This document shows positions 22,924-33,933 of a stretch of 64,000 bases of DNA, piece after piece. The translations under genes were made by a program, and so were the position numbers. This DNA comes from Phlegmacium glaucopus (taxonomy: Eukaryota; Basidiomycota; Agaricomycetes; Agaricales; Cortinariaceae), in NCBI GenBank assembly GCA_015039465.1, contig MU130378.1:2174570-2238569 (forward strand). Direction: 5' to 3'. The first letter of the stretch is position 1, and each line of letters opens with the position of its first letter. The notes below the pieces were generated by a model. That model ran no database searches, was not told the origin of the DNA, and saw only the letters and a list, made by a program, of their open reading frames with translations.

Positions 22924-24201
22924 ATGCTCAAAAAGACGAATTGGTTCTCTACCTCATCTACTCCTGAGAAGCATATGAACGCTATGTTACATCTCCTTGC
23001 ATCCCGAGAAAATTTACGCCTTACTGCACGCGAAGTCTCTAGCCTTCGAGCTGGAAACCTTGCATCTATATCTCACACTAGAGCTGCAAATCTCCTAAAG
23101 CAAGGCGTAAAGTCCGAACTTGTGGAACATTACTCTATTGTAGTTGGGGGGGACAGGCAGAACATTGCAAGCAATCGCTATTTAGATGTGGTACCGTACG
23201 ATAGGACGCGCGTTATTGTACAATGGCCTCCAGCAGACGGAAAGGCGGAAAAGGAAGGGGACAGAAATGGGAGGTACTTGAATGCGAATTGGGTTTTAGA
23301 GCGTCGGGGGAAGAAATGGTGGATCGCGACCCAGGCGCCTTTGAGGCACACAGCCCATGCTTTTTTAAGCCTTATACTCCAGCCTAATGTTTATCCCCCG
23401 CCGACCCTTTTATCTTCACATTCCGATGATAGTTTATGTGTACAAACTCCAACCAGTCGAGTGAGGACGGTCGTTCAACTTACACAAAACATTGAAAATG
23501 GTCGCACGAAGGCAGATTCTTATTTCCCCAGCGAAGTAGGGAGTTCTTTCCTCATACCTCCCGAAGCTGGATGCGACGCGCCGCCGCTGAAGGTGACGCT
23601 TCTGGCAGCTAAATCTATCGAGTGCGCGCATTGCATTCAGAGCACTGTATCTATCGCCCCCATGTTCCCGCTTCCGCCGGGACACGACTTAGAAGATGTC
23701 GCAAGGGGGAATGATCACAAAGATGCAACAGACGATGGACAAGTTATTTTCCAGCATCTCTTATACCTCTCGTGGCCCGATCACGGCGTCCCGAATCCAG
23801 AAGACCGTGCAAGTCTTCTCGCTTTCATCCAACTTGTCGAAAGCACCAATCGTGATATTTCTCTATGTACAATACATCCAGGGGCATTTCCCGACACGGA
23901 GCTCGATCTTGATCCACCTATTATGGTTGGCTGCTCTGCTGGTATTGGGCGTACTGGATCTTTCCTTGCTCTTTCATCCCTCTTACGCGCTTCTGGCCTT
24001 CTACCTCCCGCTTTGAGGCCGACTCCATCCTCCGTTTTACCTGCTTCTCCTTTGGGACCACTTCCAAAGCATGCAATTGATGACATGGTCGTCCAGGAGA
24101 TTGATTCGCTAAGAGAACAAAGGCCTGGTATGGTTCAGCGACCAGAGCAAGTGGCTCTTGTATACGAGGTATTGGCTGACACCGAGGCGCCAAAGTCCTA
24201 G
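22924..24201 (+). CDS. Protein tyrosine phosphatase, intronless, with altered signature
   Basis: A single exon encodes 425 residues. Classical PTP landmarks are present: SNRYLDVVPYDRTRV (NxxKNRY-like start), YLNANWV, WIATQAPL, the WPD loop YLSWPDHGVPNPEDR, and the catalytic loop GCSAGIGRTGSF. A C-terminal RPGMVQRPEQVALVYEVL matches the Q-loop motif. The catalytic cysteine and arginine are there, but the histidine that normally precedes the cysteine (HCSAG) is glycine here. That change would be expected to alter cysteine pKa and activity. Intronless structure is unusual beside multi-exon neighbours. Likely cytosolic; no membrane segment. An upstream in-frame ATG at 22828 lies in the divergent promoter and is less likely. 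Confidence 0.85.
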   Translation: MLKKTNWFSTSSTPEKHMNAMLHLLASRENLRLTAREVSSLRAGNLASISHTRAANLLKQGVKSELVEHYSIVVGGDRQNIASNRYLDVVPYDRTRVIVQWPPADGKAEKEGDRNGRYLNANWVLERRGKKWWIATQAPLRHTAHAFLSLILQPNVYPPPTLLSSHSDDSLCVQTPTSRVRTVVQLTQNIENGRTKADSYFPSEVGSSFLIPPEAGCDAPPLKVTLLAAKSIECAHCIQSTVSIAPMFPLPPGHDLEDVARGNDHKDATDDGQVIFQHLLYLSWPDHGVPNPEDRASLLAFIQLVESTNRDISLCTIHPGAFPDTELDLDPPIMVGCSAGIGRTGSFLALSSLLRASGLLPPALRPTPSSVLPASPLGPLPKHAIDDMVVQEIDSLREQRPGMVQRPEQVALVYEVLADTEAPKS

Positions 24202-24374
24202 TTGCGTCGGCGCTATTGTCCGAAGGCCGTGTGTTTGCATGAGTAAAGTACTAAATATAGCTGATTATTAGTAACTATACTCTCAGAATTGTGCGACCTT
24301 TTATATCTTCCTACTCTCATCTCGAAGCATCTCTCTTATTTTATTCACCACTTCTCTTACAGACCCATCCAACC

Positions 24375-25686
24375 ATGTCAAACTACCCTCCTACCGTTGA
24401 AGCGATGACCATTCCTAACGTATATCTTATCACTCCTTGGATTTGTATGTTTATATCATGATCTTTCATTTTAGATCGGTGGCATTGAGGTCATCCAAAA
24501 AACAACCATTCCCTTTCCCAAAGTAAATCCAGGCGATATCGTCATCAAGGTATGTATGGTGTCCAGCTTCCAGCGTTCAGGTGGTTGATACTCTCATTCA
24601 GGTCGATTACTTTGGTATCAACTTCATTGATACATACTTCCGGTCGGGGCTTTACAAATATAATGCGTTCCCAGCTGTCCTTGGCAAGGAGGCAGCAGGA
24701 ACTATCGTGGCTCTTCCTACGGACCAAGATGTTCTTAACAACGAGACATTCAAAAAGCAAGGCTTTGTGGTTGGAGGGAAAGTAGCCACCGTACATCCTC
24801 CGTCGCTCTACATTTTTTGCATACGCTAATGGTACCATTGATCAGGACTTCCTTGGATCACACGCGACATACGTTTCCGTTCCCTGGAAAGTTGCCTATC
24901 CTGTCCCCGCTTCTGTCTCGACTCAAGTAGCAGCAGCAGCTCTCTTGCAAGGCCTCACAGCCGTGTCTTTCTTTGAAGAGGCGTACAAAGTGAAAAAGGG
25001 AGATACAATTCTTGTTCACACGGTTGCAGGAGGTCTTGGATTGCTCTTTGCTCAACTGGGTAGACGTGTAGGCGCTACAGTGATCGGAACAACTTCGACT
25101 CAGGCAAAGGCAGATCTTGCCAAGGCGAATGGTGCTGACCATGTTATTCTATACCCTGTAGAGGACACGGTGAAGAGGGTGTTGGAACTGACAAATAATG
25201 AAGGTGTTGATGCCGTCTTTGATGGTGTTGGGAAGGATACGTGTGTATTTTGCCCCCCATTTACACTGGACTATAGCTGAAATATCCGATTTACATCAGA
25301 TTTGACAACAACTTCAAAATGATAAAGCGCAAAGGTACAATTGTGTCCGTCGGTAACGCATCTGGAGCTGTAGCGCCGTTCTCGCTCCCCAAGCTTGTGG
25401 AGAAAAATGTCAAATTGCTTCGTCCCACGTAACGGCTTTATTCCTTCTATTACAGCCGACCTCTAACGGGATGTTGCTCTCTTACAGGATGGCCAATTAT
25501 GTCTTCACCCCAGAGGAGGCTGCTCACTATGGGAAAGAGCTCCTTGACTTGGTTGAGAAGAATGAACTGAAGATCAAGATCTTCAAAGAGTATCCTTTTA
25601 CTGCTGAGGGCGTTCAGAATGCGCATCGGGATCTCACTGAGGCTGGCGGTAAGACAACGGGAAAGCTGTTGATCAAAGTGGCGTAA
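24375..25686 (+). CDS. ZTA1: Zeta-crystallin-type NADPH:quinone oxidoreductase
   Basis: Six exons (24375-24419, 24475-24549, 24602-24790, 24846-25240, 25300-25428, 25488-25686) give 343 residues. The medium-chain dehydrogenase fold is clear: VDYFGINFIDTYFRSGLY, LGKEAAGTI, the nucleotide-binding HTVAGGLGLLFAQLG, then GVDAVFDGVGKDT and GTIVSVGNASG. The catalytic-zinc cysteines of alcohol dehydrogenases are absent, as usual for quinone oxidoreductases. The reaction is NADPH-dependent reduction of quinones or alpha,beta-unsaturated carbonyls in the cytosol. The C-terminal FTAEGVQNAHRDL and GKTTGKLLIKV match yeast Zta1. Confidence 0.92.
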
Positions 25687-26158
25687 CCTAACGCTCATAT
25701 TTTGCTTTGTGAACTGTGTATCAATAAATATCGTGTGCCTTGAAATATTCCGGTATAGGACATACCTATTGGAGAATTAGAAGTTAGGTGCACAGTGTAG
25801 CACATTTAATTTGTCACCTGATCACCTCTCTAGCCACTGACCAGATCCCAGAGAATGTGTTGTACAAGTGAACATTGTCAGCCGCGAAAATCCACGGGTT
25901 ACGACTTGGCCTTCCTTTAAATATTTCCCTTTGAAGCTTCGCTGATAAACGTCCTAACCTCTCGAAGCCTGAAGACGTAGGGAATAAACATTATAAATTC
26001 GCAAATCTAGGCGGCATGGAATCCTATCATAACAATGATGTAATATCTATATCAACCATGTAAATGCGCATAGTTCAGAGTTATCCAAGGTCTACAATGT
26101 TGCTCTATAATTTCAATGAACAAGAAAAGGCGTTCCGAGGGAAACTTGGACAGGAGCA
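25687..26158. other. Intergenic, convergent genes
   Basis: Holds the 3' ends of the oxidoreductase and PRO1 genes. AT-rich, no open frame with resemblance to a family and no repeat recognised. Confidence 0.5.
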
Positions 26159-27954
26159 TTACGACGGAGGACTTGGCGGGATACTGACAGTGATATTCTC
26201 CACCACAAACTCTGAATCCGCATAACCCAGCACCTGTGGTAAGAAGGAGCTGCAAGAAAATTTGGATAAATGATGGATACCAGAATCAAGAGCGAGTTAC
26301 CCACCTATCTAATCCTTTAACCGCCATGATTTGGGCTGAGTTGTAGTTTGTTAGCCCTCGGCCAACTTCTATGACATCCTCCTCCAGAAACACATTTGCT
26401 TTCTGTGTACCATCCATGGTAAATACTTCCGCTTCTTCATGAGATGCACTCAATGCTCTCAATTCCCGCAACATCGTAGCAGTATCGACAGTCGTCGGCA
26501 TCGTCGACGCCATCGCCTCTAAGTAAGCATCCAATTCATCCTCCAAGTTCCCATGTCGCCGCTTCGGAATGACAATACGGACAGCTTGTTCCGAAGCAAA
26601 TACGCCGATGATGCCGATGACACCTGCTGCTAGGAGCTTCCCTCCTGAATCCCGATGGGCTAAAGCATGGTATGCACCTGCATCAATGACAATACTTCCG
26701 GAAGGTTTTAAGGTATGACTCGTCCATGACTTGAGATCTGGCATAGGGTCCGGAGAGGCGGTGAATAGCGTGTGAGGGGGACGTATGAAGGTTTGGGAAG
26801 CACTTCCGTTTTTAGGAGGTAAATTATTAACCTCATTGGGTTCTGCCAGTCTAGTTGGTGATAAACTAGGATCTGATCTGAATTTCCGGGGCCGTGTTTG
26901 CACGTCGTATTCAATGATACGGAAGATACACGACGGATCCTTGCTGGAGGTGATGATAGTCGTCACCCCTGCAGCTGTTGCGATCTCGGCTGCTATAAGC
27001 TTCGTTTCCATTCCGCCTGTTCCCAGACTAGATCCTAATGTTGTGGTACTGACTGTAATAGACAATGTTTATTAGAAAAGGAAGCGTTCGTCAAAGAAAA
27101 TATGGCTAACCCTCCAAACGAATGGCTGGGATGGAATCAACAACTTCAATTTGCTTTGCATCTGGGTTTTTGCGAGGGTTCGTTGTGTAGAGGCCATCGA
27201 CGTCCGTGAGTAGGAAAAGATAGTCTGCGTGAACCATTGAGGAAGTAATGGCCGATAAGGTGTCGTTGTCGCCAAATTGGATTTCCTGTAGATTATGTTG
27301 GGAAATGAAACATACAGACAAGATAACATCAAACTACTCACGCTGACGGATACAGTGTCGTTCTCATTGACGATGGGAACAACACCCATCATCAACAATT
27401 CTTTGAAGGTGTTGACTGCATTAAGATAACGCGTTCGCTGAGTACAATGTTTTATAAGTGGACTGGGATAGATGGAGAAGAGGAGCAACCATACGTCCGA
27501 AATATCTCCTTTCGTCAACAGTACCTGGGCGATGGGTTGCTCGAGCTGGCCGAATAGATTATCCCAAAGTGCTATGAGGCGTCCTTGCCCGATAGCAGCT
27601 AGGGCCTGGTTTTATCTATTAGCAATCGTAGAAAAAAAATCTAAACACGAGGTACACACCTGTTTACCAGAAAGATTTTTGGGTTTGCTCTCCATATCCA
27701 TACGTTTCAGACCTACGCCAATCGCACCAGAGCTAACGAGGACAACTTTATGACCATGACGCTTCAGGTCTACAACAGTCTCGACAACGGCCGAAAGCGT
27801 TGAAAGGAGAGGTTGATGAGTAGTCTCATGAACAATAGAGGAAGTTCCTAACAGTTTATTTAGCAATAGCACATGTTTTTCAGCAAATGTAGTGCCTACC
27901 AAGTTTGATTACAATCGTGCAAGGAGCAATAGCTTTCCGCAAATTGGAGTCCAT
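26159..27954 (-). CDS. PRO1: Glutamate 5-kinase (gamma-glutamyl kinase)
   Basis: The N-terminus [24 protein letters not shown] carries the phosphate-binding KLGTSS of amino-acid kinases. It continues with [54 protein letters not shown] and [10 protein letters not shown], all hallmark G5K segments. The C-terminal third is a PUA domain ending [11 protein letters not shown]. The enzyme makes gamma-glutamyl phosphate from glutamate and ATP, the first and usually proline-inhibited step of proline synthesis. Eight or so short exons join in frame; the last is found only by splicing at 26305-26230. The length and PUA tail match fungal Pro1. Confidence 0.94.
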
Positions 27955-28418
27955 GGCAAACCAGTCGATTTATGTGGAATTGTGAATGACTCGATAGAAA
28001 AAGATAGTAAGGGGAGATAGACAAGACAACTATAGGGGCGAGAGGTGCTCAATATATATCAGCCTGGTATCATTCGGAGTCATTGTGTTATTTGTCGGCC
28101 ATGGCTTTATTCGCGCTACATAATATCCCCACAAACCCATTTCAAGGCTGCGCTTGCCTTGAGGTTTGCGTTCCGCATCATTTCCGAGTGAAGCAGTGCT
28201 GCTGATAATAAGCTGAAAAAGAGGCTTGGAGCCTTTGGACGTTTCCGATTACGACAATATCGGACGCCAAGGCTATTTATTAGCCACAATGTCCACAATC
28301 TTTTGTTTCTTGCTCGTTTACCTATCCATCTTCTGTTCCAAGTGCCGGCACAGCCAAGGTTCAATAAATTACTCCAAAACGATGGTCAAAGTTAATTGCC
28401 AATTGGTATCAACATGCC
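27955..28418. promoter_or_regulatory. Intergenic region upstream of PRO1
   Basis: Contains the PRO1 promoter: a TATATATC box-like stretch lies near 28055, about 100 bp upstream of the ATG. The remainder (to 28418) shows no coding frame or repeat that I recognise. Confidence 0.4.
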
Positions 28419-29037
28419 TTGGTAGTTACTAGTCATACCTCAACGTCCAAACTCTGTCCAGTCCTATCAGCATTCTCGTTCTCAGATTATTTATCTTTCT
28501 GCCCCGCTCTGAACCTCTATTGTAGAGGAAGGATGTCATGTCTATCGGTCAGAACAGACCATGCAAGATGTGCCGGACCATTGATCCATGTCCTGTTATT
28601 AACCCACTCCATATCAGCAGAGGAGCGACAAAAAGATATTCTTTCCGACGTAGATGTCAACCAGCCGGAGGATACCCATGACGGGTCTACTGGAAACTTA
28701 GCTGTCCTGAAAAAATTATGCACAATTATACATCGTAAGGGAAAAGGTCTTCTGTCAATCGCAAGACCTAGCCTAGACGAAATATCTACCAGAAAGTCAA
28801 ATTATTATACAGTAAGTTTACAAATTCACTGTTGATCCTTAAAGGTGGAAAGACTATCCAAGGTGCAGGTATGAACACAGTTACCAGTAACCCACCGTTT
28901 GCTCACTTCTACCGTTGCTCATCATTTAACAGAAAGGTATCGCACGTCAAGTTATGCTTTCGGCTCAAGCCATGCAAAAGAAGTCAGCTCCACGCGCAAT
29001 GTCGAACGAAACCCATCTACCCATCCACCGCGCCTGA
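28419..29037 (+). CDS. Possible unrecognised three-exon gene
   Basis: An open exon (28419 to about 28811) ends ...RKSNYYT at a consensus donor GTAAGT. A short exon (VERLSKVQ) and a third exon (KGIARQVMLSAQAMQKK ... HLPIHRA, stop at 29035-29037) follow. All three join in phase 0 with acceptors CTTAAAG and TTTAACAG. The predicted C-terminal part is basic and helical (LSSI-free, AQAMQKKSAPRAM). I recognise no family. The start is uncertain; 28533 is an alternative methionine. It may be a real small gene, the end of a decayed one, or chance. Confidence 0.3.
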
Positions 29038-29450
29038 AGATCAATGCAATCGGCTAATGCCAGTGTCGTCTAACTCACGTTGCGGATGGACGGGAAGCTG
29101 TTCGGATTGGGACAGAGACACAGGAAATGCATATCATGAAAAGGTTCAAGCAGAGATACATTCCAGAGGACAAAACTATGTCTAAAAGGCATTGGATGAT
29201 GGCGGGGACGTAGGTCAAGGGAATAAGCCATATTCGGTGAAAAGTGTAGATGCGAAGGCGAAAATCTCCTCTTCGTCACAGGCGACACTCATTTTGTGGT
29301 TGCTCGTGAGATCGAGTTAGTGATGAAATTGTCATTGGAAGCCATCGGACAGAGCAAACGTTAAACTCTCTCACCTTCTATCTAGTCTTGACTGTGTCGA
29401 TCACTTATATGAAGTAAGCCAATAAAAATACACATGTAGCCTAGTAGTAA
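29038..29450. other. Intergenic, downstream of HDAC gene
   Basis: Spacer that includes the 3' end of the histone deacetylase gene. Short open frames on the minus strand (29070-29288) lack splice or family support. Confidence 0.4.
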
Positions 29451-31383
29451 TCACATATCTACTTCAACTTCAACAATTGCTGCAGGCGTTGGAGTAGCCT
29501 CTGTAGATGGAGGGCTCGTATCTTTCTCTTTCTCTGCAGCTTTAGATTTCCCGCGACCTCTGCCTCTGCCTCTGCCTCTGCCCCGTTTTGCAGGAGGAAC
29601 ATCAGGAATCTCTGAATCATCTTCTTCTCCATTTACCGTTAGCGTCGCTGCTGCTGCTGCTGCTCGTCCTCTACCCCGACCACGACGGCGGCCACCTCTT
29701 GCTCTGCGAGCAGTATTTCCAACCCGACCGTGGCCTGAGGTTGAATCTTGATCAACGTCATTATCACCGTCGTAATAATCATTTCTCGTTATCGAACGAC
29801 CCGAACGCCTTTCTCCAGCCTGTCCAGTGCCTCGTTCTTCATCCTTTTCTTCTGCCGTCCGATTTTCGTCCTCAAGTAAGCCTTGTAGGTCGGGAGGAAT
29901 TTCTTGCATTGCTACGCTGGGTGCGCCCTGTAAGTACCGCAATTTATTTCGTATACTAATGGTGATACGTTGTAATGAGGCAGGAGAGTTTTGGTTGTCC
30001 ACCTTTCCTGTTAGGGGAGGGTGCAGCTTCCAGTGAGAATCAACGAAAAACGCATCGTATACAGTTGCCGGTAGTTCATCAGGAATTTCAGTGCCAACGA
30101 GAACGGATGTTTCATACGTCCAACAGCGACTGACATTTTTGATTGTGTAACCGCCACCCCCAACGATAAGAAGGGGTACGTTGTATTTTCGGACAAAGTT
30201 GACGCATTCGCCGTGAGCAGCAATGGAGAGATTGAATGCACCGAGACGATCACACCCGAGAGAATCAGCCCCACACTGTAGAACGATGGAGGTTGGACGG
30301 AATGCAGTGACGGTATCGTCGATTACGGTTTTGAAGATTGTCAAGTACATATCATCATCAATTCCATCCAGCAGGGGAACATTAAGACAGAAATGCTTCC
30401 CCGATCCGCTGCCATTGTCGTCTAGTTTCCCGGTCCCAGGAAAGAAATCCCCAGTATACTTGTGGAACGATACAGTCATAACACGGTTAGATTGGTAGAA
30501 TGCAAGCTCGACGCCATCCCCGTGGTGAATGTCAATGTCTATATAGAGAACGCGTGGATGATACCTATTCAAATTCATCCATGGGTTAATCTTCATTACC
30601 AGAGATGACTAGTCAAAAAAGGACTCGCCTAAGAAGTTCCAAGATGGCGAGAACGATGTCGTTAACATAGCAGAATCCACTTGCTTCGCCTCTTTTGGCA
30701 TGATGAAGGCCGCCAGACCAGTTGATTGCAATATCTGTTGTTCCCGCACACAATTTTCGTGCACCGGCCAATGAACCTCCAGCATACATCCGGCAAAAGT
30801 CGTACATGTCGGCAAAAATAGGGCAATCCTCGACACAATTGAAATTATCAATCATTTGTCTCATGGAACTTTGGTTTTGTGGAGTAACTCTGAGTAAAGT
30901 TAGGAGGTTGAAAATGATTCGGGAAGCAAGTTACAGACCTCGACAAAAATTCAATGTAATCACGGTCGTGATAACTTTCGAGCTCTTCTTTGGTTGCAGG
31001 TCTAGGGTCATATATGTGATGAATCTGTTTGTCGAGGCCATAACCCATTACAAGTGCGTTGGTCAAGGTGAGACGGTGCGGCTTCATGGGATGCCGTTCC
31101 TTCGATGAAGCGTTAGACCTATCATCCAAGGATGCCAAAAATAAAATAAACATACACCATAGTGCAGACCTCCGACGCCTTTTGGAAAGTAATATGATAC
31201 AATTGGTCGGGAATGTGGCTGTAAATATATATATATATTTTAAGTGGACTTTTTGCTTAAGTTGTAGAGAAATTGACATGTTACATTAATGCGCTCCGTG
31301 ATCGGCTGAGCGGTGCCGTGCGCGCCGCGATCAAAGAAATATGGTGAAGAGGAGAATGTTGTCGCCTGTGAAGACCGCACCAT
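29451..31383 (-). CDS. HOS2: Class I histone deacetylase, Hos2/HDAC3 type
   Basis: The reconstructed start [20 protein letters not shown] splices to [18 protein letters not shown] and [20 protein letters not shown]. Core motifs follow: [33 protein letters not shown] (zinc ligands Asp and His), [15 protein letters not shown], and [18 protein letters not shown] with the catalytic tyrosine. The INWSGG and YYDGDND segments favour Hos2/HDAC3 over Rpd3. The protein removes acetyl groups from histone tails, in Set3C/SMRT-like complexes in the family. The long tail is rich in RG repeats ([13 protein letters not shown]) and acidic stretches, absent from yeast Hos2. Intron 1 holds an (AT)n run. Confidence 0.93.
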
Positions 31384-32770
31384 TATCAGATAATAACCAC
31401 TGTTTGTCTATTCATTCATAAGTTTCGTTAGCGGAATCAGATGCGCCTGAATTTCGACTTGTTTAGCTGATAAAGTTATTAGATGCGACTTGACAGTGAA
31501 CCGAATACTGCACTCACTTCTGTTCGCCTTCCTTACTCTTGTATTCTTGACAATATCTACTTGGATTGAAGGGAATATATAATATACCCACAGAACCTCT
31601 GGATTAGACCAAGGATAAATGGCGAAGTGAGTATCGAAGAGAGTTGCACGTTTACGAGTATGCCACAAACTTATTGGTAATATTTTCCCAGGCTAGATGC
31701 TATCGCTCACCTCACTGTTAGTACCCCACGGCATCCTCTGCTGATAGTCCCAAGAGTTCACACTTCTGTGAGTGCGGTGCGTCCCTCGCTTCAGGGTAAT
31801 TCGCCCTTGTCCCTACGAATGATGCGTTGGTTGATGACTGTAAATATGCATGCATGCACGAAAGCACCATGGTCGACAGAGCTATCATGTGAAATGGCCG
31901 CTTTGACGCGTGGTAGGAATGCAAGTCCATTGCATTCTTGCTATTAAATATTAAGGCGGGTGCTTCAAGGAGTCGGAAAAAGGTTCCTGAGTCGCATCCA
32001 ACCCTTGGATGTGTGGTTCACACTCGAGATGATTGGTACTTTCGATCTATCGTTCAAAATACGTGGCATCCTCACCAAACAATAGATCTTATTACCAAAA
32101 AATTAAATTATATCTTGGTTGCTTTGGCGCATGTCTCCTACTTGATCCTCCTGCCCCGCTTTGATTATACATGTAGTATGGCTTTCAATCTTGGTCTAGG
32201 TCATATTCACAATGCAGTATGAAGAATATTGCACAGCACTAGCCTCTCTTTACCGTTCTAAATTCGCACTAGGCGGCAGTGTCTGTTGATTTGACTACCG
32301 CAGCCAGTTCTTCGATCTTCCTCCTTGGGCACGAATAATCGACGCTCATGCTCTTTGGCATCTACCAACCGCACCGTGCGGCACCAAAAGCTCTCACTTC
32401 CTGGTTGAAGACTTCCTTGATCTGAGCGTGGGCATAAAGCATAGATCTGGTTCCTCATCTTCGGTGTGTGATGTCTCTTGTCAACCTTCAATCTCAACCC
32501 CTTTGCGCTTTAGATCTAGAAGGCATCTCATCTTGCTTGCGTTTACATATTTTGAATGGGGATATCACACTTTCAAAATCTGAAACTGAGCAGTCTCATG
32601 AGTCATATGATGAAATTTCGATTTTGTAAAAAGGTATTATTGCCCAGGATCTGCCAATTATAATGGCTCGTTAGCAAGGCCTTAAGTAAAATGTAGCCTG
32701 TCCCTGAGGATGGCGTCATTCTCACATTTCTTCTCTCACCGTTCACTCTGCTTCGAATCCTGATTACAAG
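31384..32770. other. Long intergenic region
   Basis: About 1.4 kb between two divergent genes. Open frames are short, in competing phases, and none resembles a known family. The stretch 32260-32500 looks like degraded coding sequence by composition but could not be assigned. It must hold the promoters of the HDAC gene and the glyoxalase-like gene. Confidence 0.4.
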
Positions 32771-33821
32771 ATGGTATTGCAATCTCCAATTAACACTCGA
32801 ATTCTTGACCATATTATATATCTAACACCGACTGGTTCTCTGGAAGAAACTTCACAACAATTCCGTGAGCTTGGCTTCAAGTAAGTCCAGGAAAACGAGT
32901 GCTCCTAGACATCATCGATCATATCTTCTCTAACCAGCGTCCTCCCTGGCGGAACTCATGCAGACGGCTTGACTGAAAATGCCTTAGTTGTTCGTGACTC
33001 GTTATGCAGATCCATCAAACGACATGAACATTAATCGAACCAGGTCTTCGCAGATGGAGTCTACCTTGAGTTAATCTCTTTCACACACCCCACTTCCCGC
33101 TGCACCCCAGGATCCGAAGAACTTCGGCAGCGTGAACGCCATAGATGGGCTACTAGATCTCCTGGATGGATCGATTATGCTTTCCTGGGCAATGGCTCTC
33201 GAAGTGACAGTATTTCTGAAATAATTAATCAACGAGGACGTGAAGATGGCAGTGGTGTATTCTACGAACCTGAGCAAGAGGGAGGCCGTCAGCGTCCTGA
33301 TGGAAAAGTCCTCAAATGGATCATATCATTTCCTCGACAAGACGAAAGAGGTATCACCGGGACCCCTTTCTTTTGCGGTGACGTGACTCCGCGGTACTTG
33401 AGGGTGTGTCTACATATACTATCCTTATCAACATCCTGTTTATGTATTTATTGGCAAGGTACCCAGTGAACCACCTGAGAATGTTCAACACTCATCAGGT
33501 GCAATAGGCATTGCTTATCTACGTATTCTGGTTCAATCTGCCTCATTTAATGCTGTTTTCAACCAACTGAAGACAGTCATTGGGCATGATCCAGTTTCTT
33601 CTACGAAATCCGAGTCTATATGGGCGTTGGATACGACGAATATCGTTCAACATCCCCCTCAGCTCATTTTGAGCATCCCAAATAATGATGAAGAAACGGC
33701 TTTTATTAAGGGTTCTACCACAGAAATTTATGAAGTTGGATTTCGGGTTCACCAAGGAAGGAAAACGGGGGATACATCACCTACGTACGGGAGAATTGCA
33801 TGGCGTTCACAGCCCCAATAA
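32771..33821 (+). CDS. Glyoxalase-like domain protein
   Basis: Four exons join in frame. The N-terminus INTRILDHIIYLTPTGSLEE has the conserved LDHI(I/V)YL start of glyoxalase-3-like (VOC-fold) proteins. It continues with FRELGFNVLPGGTHADGLTENAL, VFADGVYLELISFTHP, and PGWIDYAFLG. The VOC histidine (DHI) and the glutamate in YLELISF are the expected metal ligands. Proteins of this family are common in ascomycetes and basidiomycetes without a proven reaction. The exon junctions are at about 32881/32939, 32988/33045 and 33402/33460. The gene converges on ALG2 with about 110 bp between stops. Confidence 0.75.
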
Positions 33822-33933
33822 TTTTGGAAAATGGATTTGTTAGTCAGATTAAGTACCGGAACGTGTCGCACTTTTGTCCAATAAGAGTATCAAGTATTCT
33901 TTGCAATATGTCCAAGGCCGCAAGTAAATACTT

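Noticed and set aside
31718..32497. Several open frames of 70-90 residues
   Set aside because: Competing phases, no splice signals that fit, no family resemblance; treated as intergenic.
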